Positions 1 through 7,298 are shown, counted from the first letter of the stretch. The stretch is 8,414 nt of DNA from CAYWEP01 sp964457405 (GCA_964457405.1 CAYWEP010000051.1:1-8414), one strand, 5' to 3'. Notes: generated by a model from the sequence alone, not told the origin. Made by a program: numbers and translations.

Positions 1-1267
1 ATTCAGATGCTGTGACACGGGTGTTTGGTTGCGAATAGATATGCATGAAAGATAGCGGCCAGATAAGCAATAGCGCAAAGAGCAAAGCGCAAAGAGCAAA
101 GCGACTCATTGGGGATTTAATTTTATCTAGTATTTTTTGCAGCAAGACTGCTGCGAAGAGGCAGAGGAGTGGGTAGATTGGGAGCATGTAGCGCATAAAG
201 CCGATGGCAAACCCGCCGACAATAAAAAAATACGTCCAGAAGAAAACAACGATAATAACTTCACTCGCCCATTTCTCCTGCTTCCTTTTTTTAATAGCAA
301 GATGCGTAAAATACAAGGCGCCGATAAAAGAAATGGTTGCAAGAATAGGTCCTAAGCCCCAAAGAAACATATTTTTTACCTCATACCAGTAGTTGATCTT
401 TCCGACGTATTGGAGTGTGTACGGAAATGTGAAAGCACTTTTTGTCATCTGTGACTGCTCGCGCGTTTGCCGCCAAAACGATATCTGATCAATAAACGCG
501 TATGGCTCAAGGACTATAAACGTTATGAAGGTGGTCAGAATGATAAGGGATGCGTAGGATAAGAGGTGTTTAGCAAAGATAGGAAGATGCGGGAACCAGA
601 TGTGCGGCTTGTGCGGTTGTCGTATAAAAAGAAGTAAAAAATCAATAAAAAGCGCAAGGCCGATTGAAACAACAAGTACTGAAGCGCTAATCTTTGTTGC
701 AAGGGCAATGCCAAAACACATCCCTATAAGAAGCGCTTTTCTCATGGTTGGTTTTTCATAGAAACGGATAAGGCAATAAAGCGTGCCGAGGATAAAAAAA
801 GTGAGGGGAGTATCAACGGCATAAAAATGACTAAGCTGTATGGGGAGAACGCTTAGTGTATAGAAAAATGTAGCAAGTATGCCAACAGTCGTTGAAAATA
901 ATCTTCTGCTGAGGAAGAATAAAAGAAAAAGAGTTCCCGTATCAAAAATCGCCGAAAGGACTCTGCCGACAAATTGTATACCGTCATACTGGGCAAGTAA
1001 TGGATTACTATACCCTGCAATATTGGCAACTATGCGAAGCAGATAAAAAGGAAAGCTGCCATACGCGAAAAAGTGAGGATTCCATGAGCTTGCGGGAGAA
1101 AAAAATTCGGCAAGACTGCCGGGAAATTGTAAATTGAGAATCGAGAGAATAATCGCCCGCTCGTCAGGATGCAAATGAAAGCCTTGGTCCCAATTGATGC
1201 CAAATAAGCGAAGAGACAAAGCGAGTAATAGAATTCCAGTCAATAAGACCTTAGTTTTTATTTGCAT
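1..1267 (-). CDS. GT39/PMT_2-type membrane glycosyltransferase, second tandem copy (3' end beyond window)
   Basis: Reading the minus strand from the ATG at 1267 gives an uninterrupted frame of 422 codons to the left edge, so the C-terminus is missing. The start is firm, because the same frame has a stop (TGA at 1282-1280) five codons upstream. The protein is very hydrophobic, with many membrane segments. The first external loop carries H33-P34-D35-E36-R37, at the same positions as in the upstream gene, followed by FFAYGS (66-71). A second acidic site D152 lies in an SHFYAVDTPLTFF segment (146-158), as expected for GT-C enzymes that take sugars from polyprenyl-phosphate donors. It is clearly a paralogue of the gene upstream. 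By alignment about 140 residues are missing. It overlaps that gene's 3' end by 17 bases in another frame. The acceptor and sugar cannot be read from the sequence. Confidence 0.88.
   Translation of the reverse strand, partial: MQIKTKVLLTGILLLALSLRLFGINWDQGFHLHPDERAIILSILNLQFPGSLAEFFSPASSWNPHFFAYGSFPFYLLRIVANIAGYSNPLLAQYDGIQFVGRVLSAIFDTGTLFLLFFLSRRLFSTTVGILATFFYTLSVLPIQLSHFYAVDTPLTFFILGTLYCLIRFYEKPTMRKALLIGMCFGIALATKISASVLVVSIGLALFIDFLLLFIRQPHKPHIWFPHLPIFAKHLLSYASLIILTTFITFIVLEPYAFIDQISFWRQTREQSQMTKSAFTFPYTLQYVGKINYWYEVKNMFLWGLGPILATISFIGALYFTHLAIKKRKQEKWASEVIIVVFFWTYFFIVGGFAIGFMRYMLPIYPLLCLFAAVLLQKILDKIKSPMSRFALCALLFALLLIWPLSFMHIYSQPNTRVTASE
73..103. repeat. 14-nt tandem repeat, about 2.2 copies, inside a coding region
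   Basis: The unit GCGCAAAGAGCAAA occurs exactly at 73-86 and 87-100 and begins a third time at 101-103. The period is not a multiple of three, so the two copies encode different hydrophobic residues within a probable membrane helix (FALCALLFALL on the minus strand). The frame stays open, which suggests a tolerated local duplication in a helix where only hydrophobicity matters. Confidence 0.7.
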
Positions 1268-2948
1268 GTTTCTGAAAAATCATGACAACCGGTCGGTCAA
1301 AGACGTTGGCTGTTTGTTCAAAGGCATATATCGGATTATTTAAATAGGTTATTTTACAAAACACATCACACGTTGTCTCATAGACCTTGGTAAAGTTCAG
1401 TTGGTTATTGAGAAGTGCAGTATAAAACATATGCCCTTTTGGAAATTGCTTTGGATTTGTTCTCCGTACTTGTACTATTCTTTGGCTGGGAAGGATAATA
1501 TAGTCGGCTTTTTGTAAGGCAATTGCAAAATCGTTTTGCGTCTTCGCAGTATTATCGTTATCTAAGTCATATATATTAAATAATGTGATATGTGAAAAGG
1601 TGCTATTGAAAGGGACAATACCTAAGTCATAGACTTCACTGAGTATTGCGGCGTCATGAGGAATATGCTCTCCCCCCCACTGTGCAGCGTTTATCCGAGT
1701 ATCAGTCCTGGCATATGCAGTAATAAAATAGGAGACACCAAAAATACAACTTATCAAAATAACACATCCAAGTGCGAACCCTACTACCTTTCTGCTGTTT
1801 TTTGTCTGCTCTAGGAGATCAGTCATAGCGATTACGAGAATAAGATACATAAATGGAAGCGTTGGAATCATATAGCGGACCCATTTTGCAAAAAGAAAGG
1901 CTGAAGAGAGAAAAAGTAGCACGTAACAGGTAATAAGTAACAGGTATGCGGGGCGTTTGGTTTTATATGTTAAGAAACATATATACAAAAATGCGGGAAG
2001 AAAAAGGATAGTGAGAAGAGGGTTAAGTGCAAATGGATATACGTGTAAAAACTGATAAAGGACCGGAATGGTATTGTTAAATTCGCCGGTGTAAAAAACC
2101 GGTAGCGTTCCCAGTGCAACGTCCGATTCATATTTCATACTTTTCTGAAAGGAGGAGTAATCAAAAAAAACAAAAGGGGAACTGATGATATAAAGACAAA
2201 GAGCAATACCAAAAAGTATAAGCGTATTGATAGTAAGTATGCTCATTTTTTTGGCTACCTGCGTGCGTTTATGCTGTTTGACTGCAATGATTGAGAAAAT
2301 GAGAACAAGAAACGGAAGCGGAATGAGAACAAGACTTGAGACTTTTACTGCAATTAAGATACCAAGAACAATGCTGGTAAAAATGATATACTTTTTCTGT
2401 TGATTCTCGAGTAGTTTTAGGCAGAGAAAAAAGAGTAACAAACCGAAAAACGTCAACCACATTTCAAATGTGCCAAAATGGGCAAATTGTATAAAGCCAA
2501 CGCTCACCGCGCCGAGGAGGACAGCGATAATGCCGGTTACCTCATTCCTTATTTTCTTTCCTAGAAGATACAAGAGGGGCAGTAAGGCAAGTGAAAAAAC
2601 TGCAGAGAATATCCTACTAATAACAATGGCTTGCTCAAACGATACGCTACCCCACTCCGTCCCGCTTCGCGGGACTTCGAGGGGCAAGCAGTTAGCAGTT
2701 TCTAGCACGCAGTTTGAGAAAATATTTGTGAGGAGGCCGGTGAAGTAGATTGTGTAGATCGGGAGTGAGCCGTAGGCAAAAAACTCAGGATTGAGCTTAT
2801 CTGGGAAGTGAAGCTTGGTTACAGCGCTTGCGATATTTCGCTCGTCCGGATGGAAGTAGTAAGGCGAACCCCAATTGAGGTTATACAGCCGGAGGATAAT
2901 ACCTATTCCGATGAAAAAAAATAGTAAAGCACGAAGCATTGTGTTCAT
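1251..2948 (-). CDS. GT39/PMT_2-type integral-membrane glycosyltransferase, first tandem copy
   Basis: This 565-residue polytopic membrane protein has roughly ten to twelve hydrophobic segments and a soluble C-terminal part (about 415-565). The GT-C signature is visible: H33-P34-D35-E36-R37 in the first loop after transmembrane helix 1, FFAYGS at 56-61, and RYM at 358-360 before a late helix. Family knowledge suggests transfer of a sugar from a polyprenyl-phosphate carrier to a protein or glycan on the outer face of the membrane. The second acidic site is E162 (FEMWLTFF), where the paralogue downstream has D152. Compared with that paralogue it has about 20 extra residues around 80-101, matching a GC-rich palindrome in the DNA. 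The ATG at 2948 forms an ATGA overlap with the preceding stop. No Shine-Dalgarno site is seen, so translational coupling is likely. Another ATG lies three codons in. Confidence 0.88.
   Translation of the reverse strand: MNTMLRALLFFFIGIGIILRLYNLNWGSPYYFHPDERNIASAVTKLHFPDKLNPEFFAYGSLPIYTIYFTGLLTNIFSNCVLETANCLPLEVPRSGTEWGSVSFEQAIVISRIFSAVFSLALLPLLYLLGKKIRNEVTGIIAVLLGAVSVGFIQFAHFGTFEMWLTFFGLLLFFLCLKLLENQQKKYIIFTSIVLGILIAVKVSSLVLIPLPFLVLIFSIIAVKQHKRTQVAKKMSILTINTLILFGIALCLYIISSPFVFFDYSSFQKSMKYESDVALGTLPVFYTGEFNNTIPVLYQFLHVYPFALNPLLTILFLPAFLYICFLTYKTKRPAYLLLITCYVLLFLSSAFLFAKWVRYMIPTLPFMYLILVIAMTDLLEQTKNSRKVVGFALGCVILISCIFGVSYFITAYARTDTRINAAQWGGEHIPHDAAILSEVYDLGIVPFNSTFSHITLFNIYDLDNDNTAKTQNDFAIALQKADYIILPSQRIVQVRRTNPKQFPKGHMFYTALLNNQLNFTKVYETTCDVFCKITYLNNPIYAFEQTANVFDRPVVMIFQKHANKN
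2646..2689. repeat. GC-rich palindromic element read in frame within the glycosyltransferase gene
   Basis: The core GTCCCGC (2659-2665), TTC loop, GCGGGAC (2669-2675) is a perfect 7-bp stem. A symmetric 5-nt internal loop on each side leads to CCCC (2650-2653) pairing with GGGG (2681-2684), and then GCT/AGC outside. On the coding strand it contributes residues about 87-101 of the 565-residue protein, including VPRSGTEWG. These polar residues sit in an otherwise hydrophobic enzyme and have no counterpart in the tandem paralogue. This is consistent with a small palindromic repeat inserted without loss of frame. Confidence 0.6.
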
Positions 2949-4276
2949 GAAGCTTCATTCTGCATCAAAATATGTTTCGCAGCAATTTCTCCCAATTCTA
3001 CAGCATAATTGGTTCCCCTGTCCCACGGATATACCTGTTCGATATTGGCAAGAAAGATATGTTTCAACGGCGTTACCATCGGCGGGATCATTTTGGAGTA
3101 ATTGGTCGGAATAATAGGCTGAGCAAACGGCGCTTTAAAAAGCTCATAGCCAATTAAATGCGTTTCGTAATCAGGATTAATTTTTTTGAGGAACGGGTCA
3201 AAGAGTTTGAGCTTTTCTTCTTTACTCATCAGAAATGTGGGATCATCGGGTGGAAGATAGTTCCCAAGATAGACAAGGTGTTCATTGTTGTAGTGCTTCT
3301 TATCCATAAAATTCGTATGTTCAACAATTGCCATAATAGGGGATTTTATATCACAAACGCTGAGCCAATAGGTATTATCGTTGAAAAAAGGTTCCTTCAA
3401 TCGAAGAATAAGATTGGTAGCGCCCAGCCCCTTAAGTCGTACAAATTTTTCCCTGTACGCATCGGGAAGCTGCGGAGCCATTTTGAGAAAAAGAAATGTC
3501 GGAAGGGTAAAAATAACAAAATCAAAAACTTGTTTTCCAATCTTTCCTTTTTCATTTTTAATAGTGAGCGTTGTTTTCTTATCATCAGTAAGCGCAAGAA
3601 CTTCTGTATCAAATAGCACTTTTCCATCCTTTTGTTCAATAATAGTAACGAGATGCTTAGCAAAATCTAAAAAGCCACCTTTCGGATACGCGAGTGAGGA
3701 GGTTCTTTTCATAATCCTCGCCCAAAACCAAGCAAGTGAGACATCGCTTGCGAATTTTCCAAATTTATTAACAAACAATGGTTCCCAAATCATGTTGTAT
3801 GCCCGTTTCCCCATAGCCCTTGGTAAAAATGTACTTGCGTTAATTTTCTCAAGTGGTTTCCAGAAAGGATTATAGCGAAGCATCCCGATAACGGTTGCCA
3901 TACGAAATCGGTCCGCAAGAGATAGTTTTGGGAAAAGCAGTACTTCTTTTGGCGAATCAAACCGGTAGATTCCCGAATCAGCATAGACAGAGGTTTTGGG
4001 GCGTTTTATCAAGACATCGTGCCCAATTTCTTTTGCTATATTGAGGATACATGCATCGTTTGTGAATAAATGGTGGTAATGTTTTTCAAGTGACCATTCC
4101 CACCCCTTTTCCCCGCCTGCAACGCTTTGCTTTGCATAGCGGGCAGGTTTATAACCAACTGCCAAACCTCCGGGCAATGCGTCTTTTTCGAAAACGAAAA
4201 CGCGATGTCCGTTTTTGGCCAGGCGGTAGGCGGCGGCAAGACCGGTGAATCCCCCGCCGATCACGGCGACATTCAT
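2945..4276 (-). CDS. FAD-dependent oxidoreductase of the amine oxidase / protoporphyrinogen oxidase-like superfamily
   Basis: The 443-residue protein starts with a Rossmann dinucleotide-binding motif: VIGGGFTGLAAA, glycines at 7-9 and 12, and acidic E30 at the end of the second strand. The LEKHYHHLF segment (63-71) and the C-terminal IFLANIEQVYPWDRGTN block (407-423), followed by YAVELGEIAAKH, match the FAD-contacting ends of this superfamily. It is distantly like HemY-type oxidases and UDP-galactopyranose mutases. Because it sits immediately before two membrane glycosyltransferases, a role in sugar or lipid-carrier metabolism is more likely than haem synthesis, but the substrate is unknown. 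Residues 44-56 (PARYAKQSVAGGE) look like an insertion and coincide with a DNA palindrome. The start is supported by GGAGGG eight bases upstream and an ATGA overlap with the preceding gene; it ends in a second ATGA overlap. Confidence 0.87.
   Translation of the reverse strand: MNVAVIGGGFTGLAAAYRLAKNGHRVFVFEKDALPGGLAVGYKPARYAKQSVAGGEKGWEWSLEKHYHHLFTNDACILNIAKEIGHDVLIKRPKTSVYADSGIYRFDSPKEVLLFPKLSLADRFRMATVIGMLRYNPFWKPLEKINASTFLPRAMGKRAYNMIWEPLFVNKFGKFASDVSLAWFWARIMKRTSSLAYPKGGFLDFAKHLVTIIEQKDGKVLFDTEVLALTDDKKTTLTIKNEKGKIGKQVFDFVIFTLPTFLFLKMAPQLPDAYREKFVRLKGLGATNLILRLKEPFFNDNTYWLSVCDIKSPIMAIVEHTNFMDKKHYNNEHLVYLGNYLPPDDPTFLMSKEEKLKLFDPFLKKINPDYETHLIGYELFKAPFAQPIIPTNYSKMIPPMVTPLKHIFLANIEQVYPWDRGTNYAVELGEIAAKHILMQNEAS
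4116..4147. repeat. Palindromic hairpin element read in frame within the oxidoreductase gene
   Basis: CCTGC (4116-4120) pairs with GCAGG (4143-4147). Inside it, CGCT (4123-4126) pairs with AGCG (4138-4141), and TGC (4128-4130) pairs with GCA (4134-4136) around a TTT loop. The whole forms a 12-bp stem with small bulges. The 32 bases encode residues 44-54 (PARYAKQSVAG) of the oxidoreductase, between the dinucleotide-binding fold and the conserved GWEWSLEKHYHH segment, where extra length is probably tolerated. Confidence 0.6.
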
Positions 4277-5697
4277 AGGCTTTTCCCTCCGCGCATCAGG
4301 AAGAAGAGAAGGAGACCAAAAAACATGGCGCCAAACGCGCCAACGCCTAATGCAACAGATGTTTCTGAGCCTGTCGGTTTGATACTCGGCACGGGTGTTG
4401 CGGTGAGACTCGTTGGCGATGTCGGTACGATCGTTGGTATTGGGGAAAGCGTTGCGGTTGGCGTACGTATCGTCGGCGTAGGCGTAGAAGTAGCGCTTGG
4501 TCGTGGTGTGCTTGTTGGGGACGACTGTTTACTCGTAGGCGTTGGAGTAGTTGTCCCTTGCGAGGGCGAGACAGAAGGCTCTGTAAACTGGCTTCCCTGA
4601 GCAAAAACAGTAAATGATTCTGAGATGCGTTTTGTCAAGCCAAGCGAGTCTTTGGTGAGGATAGTAATCGTATGTTTCCCCGGAGAAAGTGGCTTCTCAG
4701 GTCGATATACCCAGTTGCCATTACTGTCTGCTTTTACCTGTGCCTTTATTGGGTTAGATTGTATTGTTATTTCAACAATGGCATTTGGTAAGGCAGTGCC
4801 GGTAAATCGGGGCCGTTGATCTGAAAATTCTTCCTTATTTTCAGGCGATATGATGGAAGGCGCTTCCTCTTTTGGTATTGTGCCGACGGGGAGTTGCTCC
4901 GTTCCCGATTCCGACGCTTGGGGAGTATCGCTCACGATCGGTTCTCCCTGTGTAAAATCATAGATTTTTGAGAGTGTAATTTGGGGAACTGGGTTGCTTT
5001 GAGAAAAAAGCACTGTCGCTTTTGATTCTGCTGTTTCATTCCGGAAAATAAGCGAGATAACTGTCTCGTCAGAAAATTCGACATAGGACAAGAGATCTGT
5101 CGTCCGCATCGTTTCAATCGGCAAAGAATATGACCCGTCAGGTTCCGCAAGCGAAGACTGAGGACTGCCGTTTTCAGTCTCCGCGTACACAAGGACGTCA
5201 CCTGCAGGCTGTCCGTCAGACAGGATAATGTTGCCACTAACCGGATCCTGGCTTGTCGGTGCATCTTCTATTTCTTCGCTGGTTGTGATCTCAAATAACG
5301 CCTCGTTATTGAGGAAAATAGAGCCTCCTGAAACGATAGAAAAAAAATATTTCGTTTTCTTCGTAAGATTTTGCACGGTTATGTGGTGCGTATTGTATTC
5401 TTTCGGTACACCGTCTTCCGTATCCCGATCATCAAACACGTTCTTTTCTAGATCTTTGTTTTTTCCATAGGAGAGCGTGCCGATTACTTTGCCTGATGTC
5501 GTATAGGAAACGGAGAAAGAGGTGTCGGATACATTGGTGATACTAATATTCTGGGGAACATTATCCGCAGCTGCGCGACCGAAAAGATTTGTGGTATTAT
5601 TTCGTACAAAAAGAGCCGAGATGACTGTTGCTATCGCAAGGAGAGCTACCCCAAGAATGGTTGGCATGCGTTTTTGTAGTAATCCATTATTTCTCAT
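4273..5697 (-). CDS. Membrane-anchored multidomain surface protein (FnIII-like, CarboxypepD_reg-like, Ig-like, PTS-rich stalk)
   Basis: This 474-residue protein has an N-terminal membrane segment (about 13-30). It is followed by a beta-sandwich resembling fibronectin type III or the purple-acid-phosphatase N-terminal domain (about 47-140; ISITNVSDTSFSVSYTT, then HHITVQNLTKKTKYFF). A carboxypeptidase-regulatory-like domain comes next (about 152-245; SGNIILSDGQPAGDVLVYAE, PDGSYSLPI), then a bacterial Ig-like domain (about 280-366; SDQRPRFTGTALPNAIVEI, DSNGNWVYRP, LSPGKHTITI). Residues 370-441 form a Pro/Thr/Ser-rich stalk, and a hydrophobic helix (446-467) precedes a basic tail (RGGK). The likely topology is an extracellular module held at one or both ends. 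It overlaps the 122-residue gene and the oxidoreductase gene by ATGA. Position next to pilO suggests a pilus-associated or adhesive role; the stalk is a plausible O-glycosylation target. Domain assignments are by eye. Confidence 0.85.
   Translation of the reverse strand: MRNNGLLQKRMPTILGVALLAIATVISALFVRNNTTNLFGRAAADNVPQNISITNVSDTSFSVSYTTSGKVIGTLSYGKNKDLEKNVFDDRDTEDGVPKEYNTHHITVQNLTKKTKYFFSIVSGGSIFLNNEALFEITTSEEIEDAPTSQDPVSGNIILSDGQPAGDVLVYAETENGSPQSSLAEPDGSYSLPIETMRTTDLLSYVEFSDETVISLIFRNETAESKATVLFSQSNPVPQITLSKIYDFTQGEPIVSDTPQASESGTEQLPVGTIPKEEAPSIISPENKEEFSDQRPRFTGTALPNAIVEITIQSNPIKAQVKADSNGNWVYRPEKPLSPGKHTITILTKDSLGLTKRISESFTVFAQGSQFTEPSVSPSQGTTTPTPTSKQSSPTSTPRPSATSTPTPTIRTPTATLSPIPTIVPTSPTSLTATPVPSIKPTGSETSVALGVGAFGAMFFGLLLFFLMRGGKSL
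4285..4290 (-). promoter_or_regulatory. Strong Shine-Dalgarno site for the oxidoreductase gene
   Basis: On the minus strand GGAGGG lies eight bases before the ATG at 4276, inside the last codons of the preceding gene. It is the only good Shine-Dalgarno site among the leftward genes. It supports this start and suggests the oxidoreductase may be translated more strongly than its neighbours. Confidence 0.7.
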
Positions 5698-6062
5698 GAT
5701 GCTGCTGCATTTGTATCACCACTATTTTCTTGTAAGCTACCTGCTGATGCCGACGCGGTTGGCGTCGGGGTTCTGGTGGGTCCGCCAGTTGGCGAAGGAG
5801 TAAGAACACGCGGCGTTGGTGACGGAGTAGGGCTAACTCCTCCGCCTTGCGCCGAGAAAGAAAAAATAGGCGTTACTTTTTCGCGCTGTTTGAGATTTTG
5901 AATAACCTTTGGATCAAAGTGAGGTGAGATTGGCGCTATCTGTACTTTTAATACATCACTAATCGTGCTCGTTGCAAATGCATGATAGATATTTGATCCA
6001 ACCCACAATACAGTCAGAATAAATGATGAAAGGACGAGATAAAATAAATCTTTTTCTCTCAT
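5694..6062 (-). CDS. Small membrane-anchored Pro/Thr/Ser-rich protein in the pil operon
   Basis: The 122-residue protein is not recognised by sequence. It has one N-terminal membrane helix (about 7-27), then a short conserved-looking stretch (ISDVLKVQIAPISPHFDPKV, ending NLKQRE, about 34-62). The C-terminal half is disordered and Pro/Thr/Ser-rich (77-108), ending in a polar tail. It begins three bases after the pilO stop, and its TGA overlaps the next ATG. The position immediately after pilN-pilO is where pilP sits in classical type IV pilus operons, and the single anchor plus extended linker is compatible with a PilP-like role, but no PilP beta-domain is visible. The composition resembles the stalk of the next gene's product. 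No Shine-Dalgarno site precedes it, so coupling to pilO is likely. Confidence 0.8.
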   Translation of the reverse strand: MREKDLFYLVLSSFILTVLWVGSNIYHAFATSTISDVLKVQIAPISPHFDPKVIQNLKQREKVTPIFSFSAQGGGVSPTPSPTPRVLTPSPTGGPTRTPTPTASASAGSLQENSGDTNAAAS

Positions 6063-6065
6063 AGG

Positions 6066-6689
6066 CTATTTGCGAAAATGCCCTCTGCCTCGTACAGAGA
6101 GAACGAGCTTATTCGTTTCTTCTTGATGTTTGGTAATCGATACTGCCTCAATGGTAATGGCTCTTTGGTAATTAACAAGAAGGGATAAAAATTTACTTAT
6201 TTGGGGATATGTTCCCTGAACTTCAGCGATAAAGGAAAATGACGCGTTTTTGGACGGTACTTTCGCAAGCGATGCTTGTTGTACCTCAAGTGTCTGCAGG
6301 GTCGTCAGGGTTACATGAGAGTCCAGTGCAACTCCCTGTATTTGTGCAAGAAGAAGTGAGACATCGGGTTTTTGCGGAACGGCAGCGTTTATGATGAACA
6401 GATCCTGTCCCAGCCGGTCATATTTGTCCTCAAGCGTCCTCAGGTTGGTGATTTTTTCTTCTAACTTATCGTTAACGAATTTGGCGTCATCCAACGTTCG
6501 TCGTAGCTCAATAACTGTTGTTATCGTTGGGTTAATGGCAAAGATGCCAAATAGGCTCATTGCGACAAATGTCAGAATAAGCGTTGTGTATTGTTTGACT
6601 TTTTTCTCCTGGATCGCCGGAAACAATTTAATGTATTCCAGATACCGCTTCTTAGTAATTGTTTGTAATCGGTTTATATTAATTTTCAT
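6066..6689 (-). CDS. pilO: PilO-like type IV pilus inner-membrane assembly protein
   Basis: The 207-residue length and layout fit PilO: a short cytoplasmic N-terminus, one membrane helix (about 34-52), a charged coiled coil (about 57-95; ELRRTLDDAKFVNDKLEEKI), and a C-terminal alpha/beta domain (about 105-205) with the VPQKPDVSLLLAQIQGVA segment typical of the PilO ferredoxin-like fold. PilO dimerises with PilN in the inner membrane and links the cytoplasmic motor and PilM to the pilus. The gene overlaps the pilN-like stop by 11 bases in a different frame, so it is expressed with it. No clear Shine-Dalgarno site is seen. The family call is by architecture and position; GspM-like alternatives are less likely. 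Confidence 0.8.
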   Translation of the reverse strand: MKININRLQTITKKRYLEYIKLFPAIQEKKVKQYTTLILTFVAMSLFGIFAINPTITTVIELRRTLDDAKFVNDKLEEKITNLRTLEDKYDRLGQDLFIINAAVPQKPDVSLLLAQIQGVALDSHVTLTTLQTLEVQQASLAKVPSKNASFSFIAEVQGTYPQISKFLSLLVNYQRAITIEAVSITKHQEETNKLVLSVRGRGHFRK

Positions 6690-7233
6690 TGACAGGTTTT
6701 GCCTTTTTAAACGTAGCAGTAATACTTACCCCAATCGTTGCCAGTGATGTTTTGTTTTCTATTTTGTCAAGGCTCACCGTATCTATTGTCGGATATTCCC
6801 GAAGTTCATTTAAAAAATTCGTGAGATTTGTGACGCCCCGTGCAGTTGCGTCTATTTTTATGCTAGTCTGGCTGACTGTGAGTGAGTTGAATGACAGTTT
6901 TCCCGTTGCCGTTTTGACGACGTCGGCGATTGTTTCTGGAATCACATTTTTCTCACTATCAATCTGCTTTGCATACGCAATACGCGCCTGGAGATTTCGG
7001 AACTGTTCCTCATTCTTTTTAAGAAGCGAAACAATAGTCTGTTTTGCCTTAATCTCGCCGCGAAGATCAATGATGCGATAATCGAGGCTGAACCGGTACA
7101 AAAACGCAGTGAGCGCAATAGTCTCTGTAAAAATGACGAGTATCCGTCCGACGGTAAATGCCCAGGTGATAAATTTTTCAAAAAAACGTTTTTCTCGCCC
7201 GCGCAGGAAATTAATAGAGGTATGTCTTGCCAT
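6679..7233 (-). CDS. pilN: PilN-like type IV pilus inner-membrane assembly protein
   Basis: The 184-residue protein has a short cytoplasmic N-terminus with SINFLRGRE (6-14), resembling the INLLP-type motif by which PilN contacts PilM. A membrane helix follows (about 24-46), then a coiled coil (about 50-95; DYRIIDLRGEIKAKQ onward) and an alpha/beta C-terminal domain (about 100-178). This is the usual PilN order and length. It is the first gene of the leftward operon, about 30 bases downstream of the predicted transcription start, and no strong Shine-Dalgarno site is seen. pilM, the motor ATPases and pilins are not in the window, so they must lie elsewhere. PilN and PilO are similar in form, but the N-terminal motif and gene order favour this assignment. 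Confidence 0.78.
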   Translation of the reverse strand: MARHTSINFLRGREKRFFEKFITWAFTVGRILVIFTETIALTAFLYRFSLDYRIIDLRGEIKAKQTIVSLLKKNEEQFRNLQARIAYAKQIDSEKNVIPETIADVVKTATGKLSFNSLTVSQTSIKIDATARGVTNLTNFLNELREYPTIDTVSLDKIENKTSLATIGVSITATFKKAKPVNEN

Positions 7234-7269
7234 AGCAATTAAGACCTATGGGAAAATAGGCCTGAATCC

Positions 7270-7298
7270 AGTCTAGGAGTTTTACTGCTTTTTGTCAA
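7270..7298 (-). promoter_or_regulatory. Sigma70-type promoter of the pil/glycosylation operon
   Basis: On the minus strand a perfect -35 TTGACA (7298-7293) is followed by a 17-base spacer and a -10 TAGACT (7275-7270; four of six consensus positions). Transcription would start near 7263, leaving a leader of about 30 bases before the pilN-like ATG. It contains a CCTAT/ATAGG hairpin (7245-7260). The inverted-repeat cluster begins about 48 bases upstream of the -35 box, so a factor bound there could affect this promoter. Confidence 0.7.

Noticed and set aside
2646..2689. Strong hairpin as an intrinsic terminator in the operon
   Set aside because: It is inside an intact reading frame and no T-run follows the stem on the transcribed strand.
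3158..3875. Plus-strand open frames opposite the oxidoreductase gene
   Set aside because: They lie entirely within a well-supported FAD enzyme on the other strand, overlap each other in different frames and show no recognisable motifs.
4127..4600. Plus-strand frame rich in Val and Gly opposite the PTS-rich stalk
   Set aside because: The repetitive VGVGV-type translation is the antisense image of the Pro/Thr/Ser codons in the surface protein.
7245..7260. Hairpin CCTAT/ATAGG as a terminator between the divergent units
   Set aside because: The stem is only five pairs with no T-run on either strand, and it lies in the leader downstream of the predicted pil promoter.
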